Source: Mortierella sp. BCC40632
Taxonomy: Eukaryota > Mortierellomycota > Mortierellomycetes > Mortierellales > Mortierellaceae
Assembly: GCA_011634665.1 (NCBI GenBank)
Contig: WAEK01000007.1
Span: 1-42,500, forward strand
Direction: 5' to 3'
Length of the DNA: 42,500 nucleotides
Under the pieces are notes generated by a model that did not search any database, was not told the DNA's origin, and saw only the letters and a list, made by a program, of their open reading frames with translations. Both the position numbers and the translations under genes were made by a program. Below, piece after piece: positions 10,301-21,304 of this stretch (positions within the stretch are counted from its first letter, which is position 1; the number at the start of each line of letters is the position of its first letter).

Positions 10301-11212
10301 CGTCGGGGACGCAGACAAGGCCTTCGAATAGGAGCAGATTGTCTTGGATGGTGTAGGGTGAGGAGTGTTGGCTGGGGGTGCTGTGTTTGGAGAGGAGAGG
10401 GGCAAGGTGGGGGTCGGAGGGGAGATAAGTTCTGATTGATTCGAGGATAGTGCTGGATTCAGGGGCGAGTGGGAGGCTTCGGAGTGCGGCGAGGGAGGTG
10501 ATGGGTGGGGGAGCAGGGTCATGGAAGTTTTGGAGGAGTTACCCCCCCCTTCAGGCTTGTCTTTCCGAGACAAGGCATCGGCCGCGCCATTTTGAGAACC
10601 CGGGCGGTATCTGATCTCAAAATTGAAGTCCGAGAGAATCTCAGACCATCGGACTTGGCGGCGGCTAAGGTTTCGGGTGGTAGTAAAGTACTCGAGATTG
10701 CGGTGGTCAGTAAGAACGATAGTGATGTGTTCAGAGAATTCAAGGTAGTGGCGCCAATGCTTGAAAGCGCAGACGATAGCGAGGAGTTCCTTATCATATA
10801 CTTGGTAGTTCATCTCGGCAGGCAGGAGTTTTCTGGAGTAGTAGGCAATAGGGTGCAATCGTCCTTGCTCGTCAGGCTGGCTGCAGACGCTTCCAATGGC
10901 GTAATCGGAGGCATCGGGTTCGATGACGCAGGGTTTTTTCGGGTCGAAGTGTTTCAGGATGGGCTCGGAGCAGAGACGCGCCTTGAGCTCCTCGAAAGCG
11001 CACTGCTCCGCGAGCGCCCAGATGAACTTGGCATCCTTTTTGAGCAAGCTGGTCAAAGGGGTGGCAATCTTGGAATAGTTCTCGACAAAACGGCGGTAGA
11101 AGTTGGCAAGGCCCAGAAAGATCTGGATATCATGTGCTGACTGGGGAGTCTTCCAATCGCGGATGGCGGCGACTTTGCTAGGGTCCATGGAGATACCTTC
11201 GGGGCTAATCAC
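10274..11212 (-). pseudogene. Element C RT thumb/connection and RNase H
   Basis: The frame starts in the RT thumb (MISPEGISMDPSKVAAIRDW), passes the connection (FLGLANFYRRFVENYSKIA) and covers the whole RNase H domain: EPDASDYAIGSVCSQ, VYDKELLAIVCAFKHWRHYL, VLTDHRNLEYF and NGAADALSRKD. After RNase H comes a Ser/Pro/Thr-rich spacer of ~90 residues. The upstream RT is in another frame at 11294-11790; an indel lies near 11250. In the intact element it would precede the integrase zinc finger. Confidence 0.87.
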
Positions 11213-11293
11213 AAAACCCAGGAAGGCGACGGAAGTACAATCGAACTCGCATTTTTTTCCAGTTTCAAACTCAATTGTGCTTCTCTCAATTTT

Positions 11294-11790
11294 TCAAGAA
11301 CTTTTTCTTACGTGTTCGTCGTGCATGTCGGGGTCTTCGGAGAATACCAAGATATCGTCGAGATACACAACGACAAACACATCAAGATATTCGCGCAGGA
11401 CATCGTTGACAAAGGCCTGGAAGGTTCCGGGGGCGTTCATGAGGCCGAACGGCATGACTTGGTACTCGAAGTGACCGTAGCGACAACGGAAGGCCGCCGT
11501 CTTCCATTCGTCACCCTGGGCTATTCGAAGAAGGTTGTAGGCTCCGCGCATGTCGAGTTTGGTGAAGCGCTTGGCCTTTCCGAGCTGGTCAAAGGTCTCG
11601 GCGATGAGTGGGAGAGGGCATTTGTTGGGGATGGTGGCTTTTTGTTGAGTGCGCGGTAGTCGACACAGAGGCGGGGGAGCCATCCTTTTCTTGACAAAAA
11701 GGATTGGAGCTCCTGCTGGGGACTCGGAACGCCGGATGAATCCTTTGGCGAGGTTCTCTTTGATGTATTCATGGAGTTCCTTCAGCTCTC
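11294..11790 (-). pseudogene. Element C reverse transcriptase core
   Basis: RT motifs are visible in two frames: LCVDYRALNK near 11660, then [38 protein letters not shown] and the catalytic VVVYLDDILVFSED. The N-terminal part (HEYIKENLAKGFIRRSESPA) is in the frame that ends near 11700. A 1-bp shift in an A/T run separates them. All catalytic Asp residues are present. Confidence 0.85.
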
Positions 11791-12518
11791 CTTGGGACAG
11801 GTTGTAGACTGGGCCGAAAGGAATTGATGCATCTTCTCGGAGGTTGATGGAATGGTCGTAGGGGGGCGATGAGGGGGGAGTTGGTCTGCGGATTGCTTGG
11901 AGAAGACGGAGGCGTACTCCGCATATTTGTCGGGGAGTGTTGGGGTGTCAGGGGGTAGTGGCAGGGATGGCTGTTGCGAGTTGTTCAACTTGGCTAACAT
12001 CCATGACATAGACTCGTTGGGGTGTTGCTTCATGTGGTGGGAGAGCTGTCGTGGTGAGATGAGGGAGATGTTGGAGAGAGATATCTTTGGGGTAGCTGTT
12101 GGTTGCGGAGGGGTAGGGATGACGAGAGGGGGGCGAAGGGGGGAATGGTTTGCGGCATGGTGGATCGGGCGAGGGGGGAAAGGTCTTCGAGTCGGTGTGA
12201 GGAGGTGCGGGGAGATCGAGAGAACCCCATTCCCAATCGATGTTCGGGTTTTGCTTTTTGTAGCCAATCCATACCCAAAATGATGGGGTAGTTTCCGAGG
12301 GGCATCACATGGAATTTGTGTATCTCAAAATGTTGGGGGTTGCACTGCATGACGAGACGGGTGGCGTGTTTCGAGGGGTGGATTGTACCATCAGCAAGTG
12401 CAACATCAAGGTGGTCGGGGACAATGGGGAGGTCGTGGAGTTTGGCAACGTCGTAGTGCATGAAGGAGATGCTAGCCCCCGAGTCTATCATTGCATAGGT
12501 CGGGGAGCGCGGCACCAT
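11782..12518 (-). pseudogene. Element C retropepsin-like protease and linker
   Basis: The protease frame, 12030-12518, contains the active-site loop AMIDSGASISFMHYD and the later PIILGMDWLQ motif, both classic for Gypsy aspartic proteases. After DWL the true frame shifts and continues as a Pro/Ser/Thr-rich linker (11782-12267). The linker ends in a YAEYASVFSKQSADQLPPHR motif, typical of the protease-RT junction. Confidence 0.83.
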
Positions 12519-12635
12519 GAGCGAACAAGGTGATAGGAATGGTGATAGGGGAATTGATTGTTTCGGGGGGGGGTCGCAGCATCATGGTAGGAGGGAGTTT
12601 GGTTATGGTGCCTAACAAAGCGCCTCCGCTCTTTA

Positions 12636-13879
12636 TTAGGCCTCGTCTTTTCCCAAGTCAAGGACAAAAGTGGAGGGGTCATCAATGTTGTTCAGGGTAC
12701 GCATGTTTTTCTTCTTAGCTGGGCATTCAGATGCAAAATGGTTGGGCTCCCCGCAGTACAGACAGAGTTTTTCCTTGTGGCGGCGGGCTTTCTCAGCATC
12801 GGTCAGGCGGTGGGCTTGGGAGAGGTCCATTGGTTCGGGGGGCGGGCAGGGGGCAGGAACAGGGGCAGGGGCAGGAGTGGGGGGCAGGTCGGGGAAAAGA
12901 GGATTGTCTCGGGGGCGGTCTGTTGTTGGGGGCGGAGGTTGGAAAAATGTCTGGGGAGGGGGTTACGGTTCTTTTTGGTCATGGCACGGGCAAACTGCAG
13001 GTTATCGATCTCGATGGCTCGGGTGGAGAGTGTCTCAAAATCAGTGGCGAGGGTCTCGGTACTGAGGACATCCATGACGGAGTCCTTCAGACCGATAGTA
13101 TATTGGGGAGATAAGGGCCGCGTCATTCCACTGAGTGAGGAGGGCGATCCTTTGGAAGTTCGTGGTGTAGTCGAGGCAGGAACCGACTTGCTTCAAGGCA
13201 CGGAGTTGGGCCTCGGCGGTGACTTCCCGCGTTGACCAAACCGAACATCTTGAGGAGGTGATCGGAAAACACTTGGTAGTTCGTGACGAGGGTGTTGCGT
13301 TTGGCGAGGGGGGGGATATTAAACTGGGGGGATGTAGGGCTCCATGTATTTGAAGGGAGTCCCTTCAAGGTACGAAATGGCGAAACCGATTTTACTGCTG
13401 TCGTCGGGGAAGGAGGCGGGGTTGGCGTTGAAGTACAGGGCAAGGTGGGAAAGGAAGGTCCTGCAGTCGTCTCTTTTGCCAGAGAACTTGGAAGGCTCAG
13501 CGACCTTGGATTTGCTGGGGCGGGATTCGAGAGCGGGCAGGGTAGTCAGGGCAGGGAGGGAGGACTTGAGGACGAACTTGTCTTCGCAATCCTCTCGCAG
13601 AGTTGCGAGATCTTTGGCTAGGTTCTTGATGCTCGTGTCAACGTCATTGGAATTTCTTTCGAGAACTTTTTCAACGGTGTCGTGGACTTGTCCTTTGACA
13701 CGGACGTCCAAAGAGCTGGTAAGACTGGTCAGGCTTTGTTCGATGAACTGGATTCGGGTGGGGATGGCTTGGAGGAACTGGAGTTGGGCATCGGTGAGGC
13801 AGCGGGCTTCGAGATTGGCGATGCGAGGGGCCAGTGAGTTGAGAAACTCGATCTGGTCGGCTTCGATGGACTGGGACAT
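12636..13879 (-). pseudogene. Element C gag with zinc knuckle, frameshifted
   Basis: Gag starts at ATG 13879, 28 bases after the 5' LTR. The first 186 codons have a helical N-terminus followed by the retrotransposon gag core start (EPSKFSGKRDDCRTFLSHLA). The core continues in two other frames (FNIPPLAKRNTLVTNYQVFS, then YTIGLKDSVMDVLSTETLA). It ends with a zinc knuckle CX2CX4HX4C ([14 protein letters not shown]) near 12750. At least three indels break it. Confidence 0.82.
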
Positions 13880-13907
13880 GGAAACAGGAATGGTTATGAT
13901 CCAGAAA

Positions 13908-14162
13908 TGTCAGGAACGACACTGGGACCAAGGGAGGATGGGGAAATGGAGGGAGGGGCAGACAAGGCAGGTATTCAGGAAAGAAGGTTTTATTTCTGGA
14001 TGCTGGTTACTGGTGGGGGAGAAAGGAACTACTTATACTAGATGATTGGGCTGTGTTTCAGTGAGTCATACTGACTAACTACTGCGGGTGGCTTCTGTGG
14101 TGGCGAACAACAGTCAATCTCATTTGACCATTGGCTCTTGATACGCGGTGGTTGTCGTGACA
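13908..14162 (-). repeat. Element C LTR (5' LTR in element orientation)
   Basis: This 255-bp LTR is the partner of 7089-7345 and is identical to it apart from a T indel and G-run lengths near its left end. The right flank is GACGC (14163-14167), matching 7084-7088. Confidence 0.93.
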
Positions 14163-15625
14163 GACGCCTTACCCGTTGGAGTTTGCTAGTTGCAGAATTC
14201 AATATCGTAGTGCACCACCGGCCCGGAAGGGACATGAAGGATTCGGATCCTCTTTCCAGGATCCGATCTCAGTTGGTGAAAGGATCGGAGGACATCGGTT
14301 TGGATGACGAGATACATGACATGGACAGTGGTCGAGAAATGGCCAAGCGCGTCTTGCTTCTCTCTGGGGGACAGGAGCCGTATGAATCCCTAATAGAGCA
14401 TCTGACTGGAGGCGACCTAGGACATCTGAGCAAGGGCATGAAAGAAAATATTGTCCAGCGAGCTGTGGATTATTTCATGTTAGGAGGAAAACTTTGGAGA
14501 AGATACACAGGTGGAAGATCCAAACAGTATGTTCCTCCCAGCGAAGTACGAGGCGTATTGGATAAATGTCATGGTTCCTCTATTGTCGGCCATTTGGGGA
14601 TCCAAGGCACTTACCAGTTGGTAAACATAGGATACTTCTGGCCAGGGCAATATCAGGACGTCAAACGATTGGTAGAGTCTTGCGATACGTGTCAACGGTT
14701 CCAAAGAAAGGCATCCTCAAGATACCGCCTACATCGAATCCCCCCTCCCCCGACAATCTTCACAGTGGTTGGGGTGGACACTGTAGGGCCGCTACCCGAG
14801 TCGAATGGGAAGCGACATGTCCTGAATGTCATTTGTTATCTGTCCGGATGGGTCGAGTCTATTGCTTTTAGCCAATCTCGAAGGTAAAAACATTCGCCGG
14901 GCATTCCACCGCTACTGGCTGTGTCGATACGGTCCTCCAGAAACCATCATCACGGACAACGGCTCTTCCTTGAGCGCGGGAGTCTTCCGAAAATACTGTG
15001 AGGACTACCAGATCACTGTCATCACTGCGTCGGCATACCATCCACGGACTAATGGAAAGGTAGAAAATTACAACAAGTTCATGAACAGGCAGCTCGCGAG
15101 ATGCTTGGAAGACAATCAATATTCAGTTGATCGCTGGACGGACTGTTTGGACCACGTTACCTGGACATGGAGAATCCATCAACCACCGATAGGGGAGCGC
15201 CTCCTTATGAATTGGTATTCGGCCAACAACCCGCAATGCCTTTTGGATATGACCGTCAGTCGACACTGCTGAACGAAGAAGATGCGGAGCAAATCAGTCA
15301 GGAACGACAGGCTTTCGCTTGTTCCCTACGAGGAGAATTCAGAGAAAGGATTATCAAACAGCATGAGTTACTCGCTCGTTTCAGCAGAGATATCCCTCCC
15401 GTTAAATACAAAGTGGGTCAACCGGTTTTGCTCTACGACCATAAAGTAGCACAAGGACGATCGAACAAGTTGAAACCCAAGTGGAAAGGGCCATACTGGA
15501 TACAGGCTTGTCTTCCAGGAGGGGCCTATCGATTAATGGGAATGCAAGATGGACAGCTAATGCCTTACCGAGAGGGGCGATCAGTCAACCATCGCAGCAT
15601 CACTCACTATTTGCATCAGGAGTAA
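14163..15625 (+). pseudogene. Element B integrase, downstream of the element C insertion
   Basis: This is the continuation of element B pol. It begins with the end of RNase H (RLTRWSLLVAEFNIVVHHRP, then KDSDPLSR). The integrase zinc finger follows (GSSIVGHLGIQGTYQLV with CDTCQRF), then the core with D (GVDTVGPL), D (IITDNGSSL) and E (GKVENYNKF). The C-terminal part contains KPKWKGPYWIQACLPGGAYR. Coding passes through three frames: 14168-14887, 14826-15272 and 15167-15625. Indels lie near 14870 and 15175. All three catalytic acids are visible. No chromodomain is seen after the core; the last frame stops at TAA 15623. Confidence 0.86.
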
Positions 15626-15882
15626 TGGACAACAGCAGGAACGAGACATCAGAAGAAATGGAGATAAAAAAAAGTGGGAGACGGGATGGAAATGAACAAG
15701 AGATGCGGGGTGAAAATGAACAAGGGATGCGGGTAAGATGAAAAAAAAAAAAAAAAAAAATAGTGTGCGGACGCGTCATCATAAAGGTTCAGTTTGGTTT
15801 TCATTTAAGAGAGGTAGAGCGACTCACTTGGCAACTGGTCGATAGCCAGTTGTGAATCGAAGAGGCACGGGGATCAGAGAGG
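15626..15882 (+). other. Element B 3' untranslated region with purine-rich tract
   Basis: This non-coding end of element B contains a purine-rich repeat region, a 20-base A run near 15741-15760, and a purine-rich stretch directly before the LTR (AGAGGCACGGGGATCAGAG, from 15861). That stretch is in the position of a polypurine primer. Confidence 0.55.
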
Positions 15883-16592
15883 TGCAGTGTAGCATTTACG
15901 ATCCCTAGTCTTCCAGGCTAGGGATATAAAAGTAGCCTTCCCCCCCCTGTAATAAAGTCAGCTTTTCTTTCCTCTGTCCCTCAAGTCCATTTGCTTTTTA
16001 GCAACTGTCCCTGTCGCGCTGTCCCCAAGGTATTGACCGAGCCCAAGACCTCGATCAAGATCATGATCTATTATCTTTTCACTCTCCCATACTAAATCAG
16101 TCCTCATCTCCAGCTACCCTGAACAGATCTGCAGTATTGACTCCTCGATTCCTTTTGAAAGAAAAGGCAGGACTCAAGAGCCATTTCCCATTAACGGTGC
16201 TATCCCAGCTGTAAGTATGAGACTCGGTGAAAAGTAAAAGATCGGACGAAGACTGCTCCCTGAATGGCTCTCCTTCGGTGGCCATTCTTGCAAGATTCCT
16301 TTGATCAACATGCGAGGACTTTACGGACCCATCCCAGTTTGATCCGCATTGGATTCATGCCTCAAGATCCCGTTTATTGATAGCTATCTCCGTCCTCCCT
16401 TTATGCATTCATAGAATAGTTAGAGTCGAAGGCGATCCCCTCATAGTTGTCGCTGTCTCCCAGTCCCTACTGTAGTCTTCCGTACCTGTCCTTTGTAAGT
16501 CTTCAGTACATCTTCACTTGGTCCGTATTTCTATGATAGAAAAGAAGAGTAGTTATTGATTAGAAGCATCTGTCCTTAGACTCTACGCGGCA
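15883..16592 (+). repeat. Element B 3' LTR
   Basis: This 710-bp LTR is the partner of 1824-2534. It is followed directly by the GGGT duplication (16593-16596) and then by the RT coding sequence of element A. Confidence 0.93.
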
Positions 16593-16596
16593 GGGT

Positions 16597-17640
16597 CCAT
16601 AGCCTTTCGCATCATTGCCGAGAAAGCAGCAGGGGCGTTGGTCAATCCAAAAGGAATAACATTAAATTCAAAGTGGCCATATCTGCATCGGAAAGCCGTC
16701 TTGTGCGTATGAGGGCCATAGATGCGCTGTTGGTGATAGCCAGACATTAGATCCAGCTTGGTAAAGTACTTGGAGTCTCGGATCCTATCGATGAGCTCAT
16801 CGATGCGTGGAAGAGGGTGCCTGTTTTTCTTTGTGATACGGTTCAATCCCCGGTAGTCGACACACATACGCAATGTACCTTCTTTCTTCTTCACAAAAAG
16901 GACAGGGGCACCATATGGAGAAGTACTTGGCTTGATGAATCCCTTTTTCAATAGCTCATCAAGTTGCTTACGAAGCTCATCCAGTTCGGCAATTGAAAGA
17001 CGAATAACAGGTCGAACAGGGGGGTCGGCTGTTGGGTCAGTCTCGATGTGCATTTCGTCGCCTCTGTCCGGTGGGAGGCCATCAGGAAGTGTTTTGGGAA
17101 ACACGTCGGAGTACTCTTCCAGGATCGGGGTCACTTCAGGAGGTGTCTCTTTTTCTGCCTCATTGGGAGCGAGGTTGACCAGTGCCATAAATACCTCACT
17201 TCCTGGTTGGGTCATCATGGAGTGGAAGTTGATGGGGCTCAAGACAAATTCATCGGTGGTACGGGTAAGTGATGGGGCGTCTGACTCCGAACAGCACCAG
17301 AATACCTTATTGCCATTGTGTCGGAAGTGTAAGTCGTTTGTCTGCCAGTTGATACGGGGGTTGATCCGTGTGAGCCAAGGTTTTCCGAGGATTAAGTCGT
17401 ACTTTGATAACTTGTATTCGATTGCATCGATGAAGTCATCATACTTGTCTCGTTGTAGTTGAATAGTGCATGCATTCGCCGCGAATGATGCAGAGCCGTT
17501 TGGGAGGACAATAGGGATAGGGTCGATTGAGGTGGTGGGAATGGAGTGTTTCTTTCTGAAAGAGTAGCTGATGACATTACCTTCAGCACCACCGTCGATC
17601 AATATTTTTTGCTGGGTGACCATTCACAGAGCCAATGAAT
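16597..17640 (-). pseudogene. Element A protease and reverse transcriptase N-terminal half
   Basis: Protease motifs are [16 protein letters not shown] (active site D-G-G) and [19 protein letters not shown]. The RT follows: [80 protein letters not shown] and [17 protein letters not shown], ending at MRKAMDP. The catalytic YLDD lies on the other side of element B at about 1795. The frame shifts just upstream of the protease loop near 17620, in an A run. Confidence 0.88.
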
Positions 17641-18923
17641 GTCAGCAGAGTCCGTTCTGCGTCCTTGAGAGACAAAGAACAAAAGCTTAATCTTTTTTCG
17701 GCTTTTTGATTTCTTTGTATCCTTGGAGGGAGAGTCTAAAGACGAGGGAGCAAGTGGGTCCAGGTCCACCGTCGCACACGAGTTTGTCTTCTCACTGACA
17801 AAGTCAGATTGAGGGTCCGAAAACATGTGGTCAGGGGTTGGGGGTAGGTCAGGGTCTTTCTTACATAATAGGGGAGTTTCAATAGGAGGAGTGGGTAGTG
17901 AGGTGGAGTGGGTACAAACAATTTTATTCTCCGTATTTTTTAATACTTAACTCTAGACTACTTGCACTCCCCTGTCCAGAGACAAGGAGGAGGGAGCTTC
18001 AGCGGCCGGGTCCTGGACTAATCCCGGTCGCTCGAGGCTTTTCCCGACTCCGCGGAGCCGGTGCCCCCTCATCGGTCGCTATGTTATTCACATGCCGACC
18101 GCCATTTTTGCCTGGGCACTCATTTGCGCGGTGTCCATCACGGCGGCACTTTGAAGCAAGCACCCCTGGCCATGAGCTTTTTCCTTTCGGTGTCAGTTAA
18201 TTTTGGGAGGGGCTTGAGCCTTGGAGGTGTCGTCGGAGGGCATTGATCTCCATTCGAAGATTATCGATCTCCATCGGGGTTGGGCCAGATGCTGGAGCCT
18301 GCATTTGTGCTGCCACAACGGAAGCTTGGGTTGTCACGAATCCCGACTGGTTATTCCTTGGGTTGTCTGGTGTAAAGTTGTACACTCTGTCGTACTGCTC
18401 GGCTGCCTCGAGGAGTTGGTAGATATTCAAAACCTGAGTGATCATGAGAGCTCTGAGGAGTTGCTGTAAGTTCTTGGGGCATCCTTCCAAAAAGGACGTG
18501 TGCAAACTTCTCCAGCTCGGCACGAGTAAAGTCCGAGGTGGCATCGGCGAGGAGAGCCGTAAGGAGGCGCTTGGTTTCGGCGACATGAGCATCAACAGTA
18601 GTGGTCATTTTCAGAGTCGCCAGTCTTGATCGCAGCACTTGGTCAAAGTCGGAGGGATGTAAGCCAACTTGAATTTTTTTCTCAAACTCGGCAAAGTCAG
18701 CATCATCGGCGAGACCGGAACCGTCGAACCATTGTCCTGCTGCATCGCCTAGAAGGGAAGCAGCGACCACTGTCTTGATTGAATCTGGTGTGGCCGTCGC
18801 CAGAAAATATCGCTTCACACTGCGGAGCCATGTCAGGGCAGTGAATCCATCGCGGCTACCTTGATACTTCTCAGGATGGGGGTAACGGTAGGAAGGGGCA
18901 GAGGGTTGGGCTTCGGAGGACAT
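17640..18923 (-). pseudogene. Element A gag with zinc knuckle, frameshifted
   Basis: ATG at 18923 opens a gag domain: YPHPEKYQGSRDGFTALTWL, then LLGDAAGQWFDGSGLADDAD and LRSRLATLKMTTTVDAHVAE. It continues in a second frame (18197-18595; NIYQLLEAAEQYDRVYNFTP, PTPMEIDNLRMEINALRRHL). A zinc knuckle is encoded near 18100-18160 (C-F-K-C ... GHRANEC), with one extra A that breaks the frame after the second residue. A Lys/Ser-rich linker (17640-17826) leads into the protease. Confidence 0.82.
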
Positions 18924-19186
18924 TGTGATATCGAGACGTGATAAGGCTTCAACAAGGGGATCAAGGAGTAGGCAAGGTTCTGGTGTTTGGGGTGGTTGGG
19001 GGGGGGGGGAGGCAGGGGTCAGGGGGGTCAGGGGAGGGGCTCAGGGTGGGGAGTGGTTATAGCGGACGTTGTGAAAAAAAATTATCAGGGGCCAGGGTTC
19101 AGGGTGAATCAGAATACCTTTGCTGCCATGCAACAGTAAGGGGTCAGAAGAGCTGCTGTTTATTAGAGGGGGAGGGGGAGGGTCTA
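18924..19186. other. G-rich segment between element A gag and Tc1 D2; boundary of A unresolved
   Basis: This 263-bp stretch holds repeated GGGGTCAGG units, a G run (19003-19011) and a TTTATT (AATAAA on the minus strand) near 19161. It is where the leader and 5' LTR of element A should be. No clear LTR ends could be found. The sequence continues across the Tc1 insertion into element E protease at 20820, so A's LTR seems truncated or the A/E junction is rearranged. Confidence 0.5.
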
Positions 19187-20817
19187 CAGTTGGCGCCAAA
19201 ATGGTTTCAATGTTTTCAGAAATTTCGCTTTTTCTAATTTTCTCGTTTATTCTTTCTTTTCTCTTTCATATTCAATTCTAATAGAAAGGAAAGTCTTATC
19301 AATGGTGGACCCGAGAAATAAGAAAGCGGGCCTTTATCACTTCACATGAGCGAGCTATGCCGCCTCCAATGTTGTCGTCTCATAGAAACCATTTTGCCAC
19401 TAGTCCGGGAAAATTCTTCAATACCTCGTATTCCCCCTTTCGCTTTCAACACGGCCTCTACTCTTCGTGGCATCGACTCATAGAGCTTGTCAATCATATC
19501 CTGTGGTATCAGCTCCCATTCCTCCAGCACCATATCCCACAATTCATGAACACTCGTAGGCCGCTTCTCTCGTTGACCAATCTGAACCTTCAGCTTGTCC
19601 CAAACATGCTCGATTGGATTTAAAAATCTGCTGATTGTGCAGGCCATCGAAGAACCTCAATATCCTGATCCTCCAGGTACTTGGTTGTTGCTTTGGCTTT
19701 GTGTTTGGGGTCGTTGTCGTGCTGAAAAAATGAAGTCATTTTTTTCCGAGATCATAATACTCGAGACTTTCTTTCAATGTTGTGTCGAGAATATTGATGT
19801 AATCCTCCTTTTTCATAGTTCCTTCATAGATCTGACAGCCATAGCCAAGTCCCTTGGACGTCATACAGCCCCAGAACATCAAGGATCCACCTCCATGCTT
19901 GACAGTAGGTTGAAGATGAAATGGTTGAACCGGATCGCCTGGCTTAGCCCAGTAATATTGTATCCCGTCCGAGTTCCAGATGTTTATCTTTGTTTCATCT
20001 GAGAATACCACTCGCTTCCAGTCATCGATGGTCCAATTTTTATGACCTCTTGCCCACTCCAACCGCGCTTGCTTGTGTCGCTTACTAAGGAAAGGCTTTT
20101 TGACTTTTTTCTTCGCTTGAAAGCCGATCTCCCTGAGGTTGCGAAGGACTGATCTGTACGAGATAACTGTCCCTTCACCATTGAGGCTCTTGTGGACCTG
20201 CTTGCCAGTCTTCAACATGCCGGAAAGTAACTTTCTGTTGAGATCATTCTTGGAGCGAGCCGAGAGAATTCTTGGTCTTCCTGTTGGTTGCCTTTGTAGA
20301 GTAGGTAAATGCTTGGTTCGGATCCTTGAAACAGAAGCAGGGCTGACTGATAATCGTCTAGCGACATTCTTGACGGAGTAGCCTGCTTTTAGCTGGCTTA
20401 TGATAGAGTTTTGAGTGTCTTCTTTTCGTTTTTTTCATGATGGAGGAATATCGACCATTTTCGAGCGATTGCACCCGTATTTTATATCAAACTTGTCAAG
20501 ATCTATTCATCTTCTTTTAATCTCTCTGACTGACTGTAGATATAAGACAAACGATTGTGAAAAAAGAGATGAAATAGCAATAAATATAAATGGCGTGCCC
20601 AAGTGGCGAAATGGTTCCAATATCTAGCTTCAACAATTTACCTCATAGCACGCCTTTCTGACAACATATTGAAAATCTGTTTACACTGTCGTGAACAAGG
20701 CATTCTGGGTATTGTTTTCAATCTAAGCAACAAGGTGCATTTACATATTCTCGATGGGTAGAAAATTGCTAAAATATGAAAATTTGAGAATTATTGAAAC
20801 CATTTTGGCGCCCACTG
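19187..20817 (-). mobile_element. Tc1-like DNA transposon D2
   Basis: This 1631-bp element is flanked by TA (19185-19186 and 20818-20819), with the same terminal inverted repeats as D1. By eye the two copies differ by about three substitutions and about a dozen small indels, almost all in homopolymers. Confidence 0.95.
19418..20438 (-). pseudogene. Tc1 transposase of D2, frameshifted
   Basis: This is the same gene as in D1. The central part, 19736-20218, is open. It contains VISYRSVLRNLREIGFQ, the first catalytic Asp in VVFSDETKI, and GGGSLMFWGCM. The C-terminal part (19418-19616) contains NPIEHVWDKLKVQ, which includes the last catalytic residue. Frame breaks occur near the start (20420-20438), near 19730-19745, by two extra T near 19622, and one at the C terminus near 19433. 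The helix-turn-helix region (20230-20420) is readable in one frame. Confidence 0.85.
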
Positions 20818-20819
20818 TA

Positions 20820-21300
20820 TTCTTCAGAGACAAGACAAGACAGGAGACAGGTTAAATCAGGAGACTGAGTAGGATACTGGACAGGAGACTGCTCGTTGCA
20901 GTTTTTATTACAAAATTCATCTTGGAAAGAGATCAATCTTTTTTTCCAATTAATGGAGGGATTGTGCTTCTCAAGCCAGTCAATACCCAGGATGATAGGT
21001 TGATGCTGGAGCTTGGTGACATTCAGGGAGGCTTCTTCATGGTGTTTGAGGATTGTCAAGGATACGCGGACAAAGTGGGTAACTGGCCCGTGGGTGCTTG
21101 TTTGACCATCAGCCATACTGACACGGATTGGGGTAGACAAGGGCTGGACAGGGAGTTGGTATTTTTCGACAAAGGTGGCGTCAATAAAGGACGTCTGGGC
21201 ACCCGAGTCGATTAAGGCTTTTTCTTGAAGCGAAGAGCCGTCGGGAAGGGAAAGGTTCAATTGTACTTGGAGGCAGATGCGTGGTCGGGGGTGATCGGTG
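20820..21300 (-). pseudogene. Element E retropepsin-like protease
   Basis: The protease contains KALIDSGAQTSFIDATFVEK (active site D-S-G) and HQPIILGIDWLEKHNPSINW, and is preceded by the LNLSLPDGSSLQEKA strand. Downstream the frame runs into the Tc1 D2 end and a stop. The RT, RNase H and integrase of E are not found beside it. They are either lost or lie beyond element A, outside the window. Confidence 0.83.
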
Positions 21301-21304
21301 GAGG

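Larger units (their letters stand above)
7089..14162 (-). mobile_element. Ty3/Gypsy chromovirus C, complete but interrupted
   Basis: Element C extends from LTR to LTR. Without the Tc1 insertion it is about 5.44 kb, a normal chromovirus length. The order on the minus strand is LTR, gag with zinc knuckle, protease, RT, RNase H, integrase with chromodomain, polypurine tract, LTR. The GACGC duplication on each side shows where it entered the RNase H/integrase junction of element B. Confidence 0.93.
1824..16592 (+). mobile_element. Ty3/Gypsy element B, complete but interrupted
   Basis: Element B spans LTR to LTR on the plus strand. Subtracting element C and its duplication leaves about 7.7 kb. 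The order is LTR, candidate primer site, gag with zinc knuckle, long protease region, RT (FVDD), RNase H, integrase, purine-rich tract, LTR. It sits in the RT gene of element A with a GGGT duplication. Confidence 0.92.
16593..18923 (-). mobile_element. Ty3/Gypsy element A, 5' part (gag, protease, RT N-terminal half)
   Basis: This is the upstream part of the element whose downstream part is 1-1823. It includes gag from ATG 18923, a zinc knuckle, a protease and the first half of RT up to the element B insertion. The expected 5' LTR should lie right of 18923, but no TG...CA repeat can be matched because the 3' LTR is outside the window. Confidence 0.88.
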
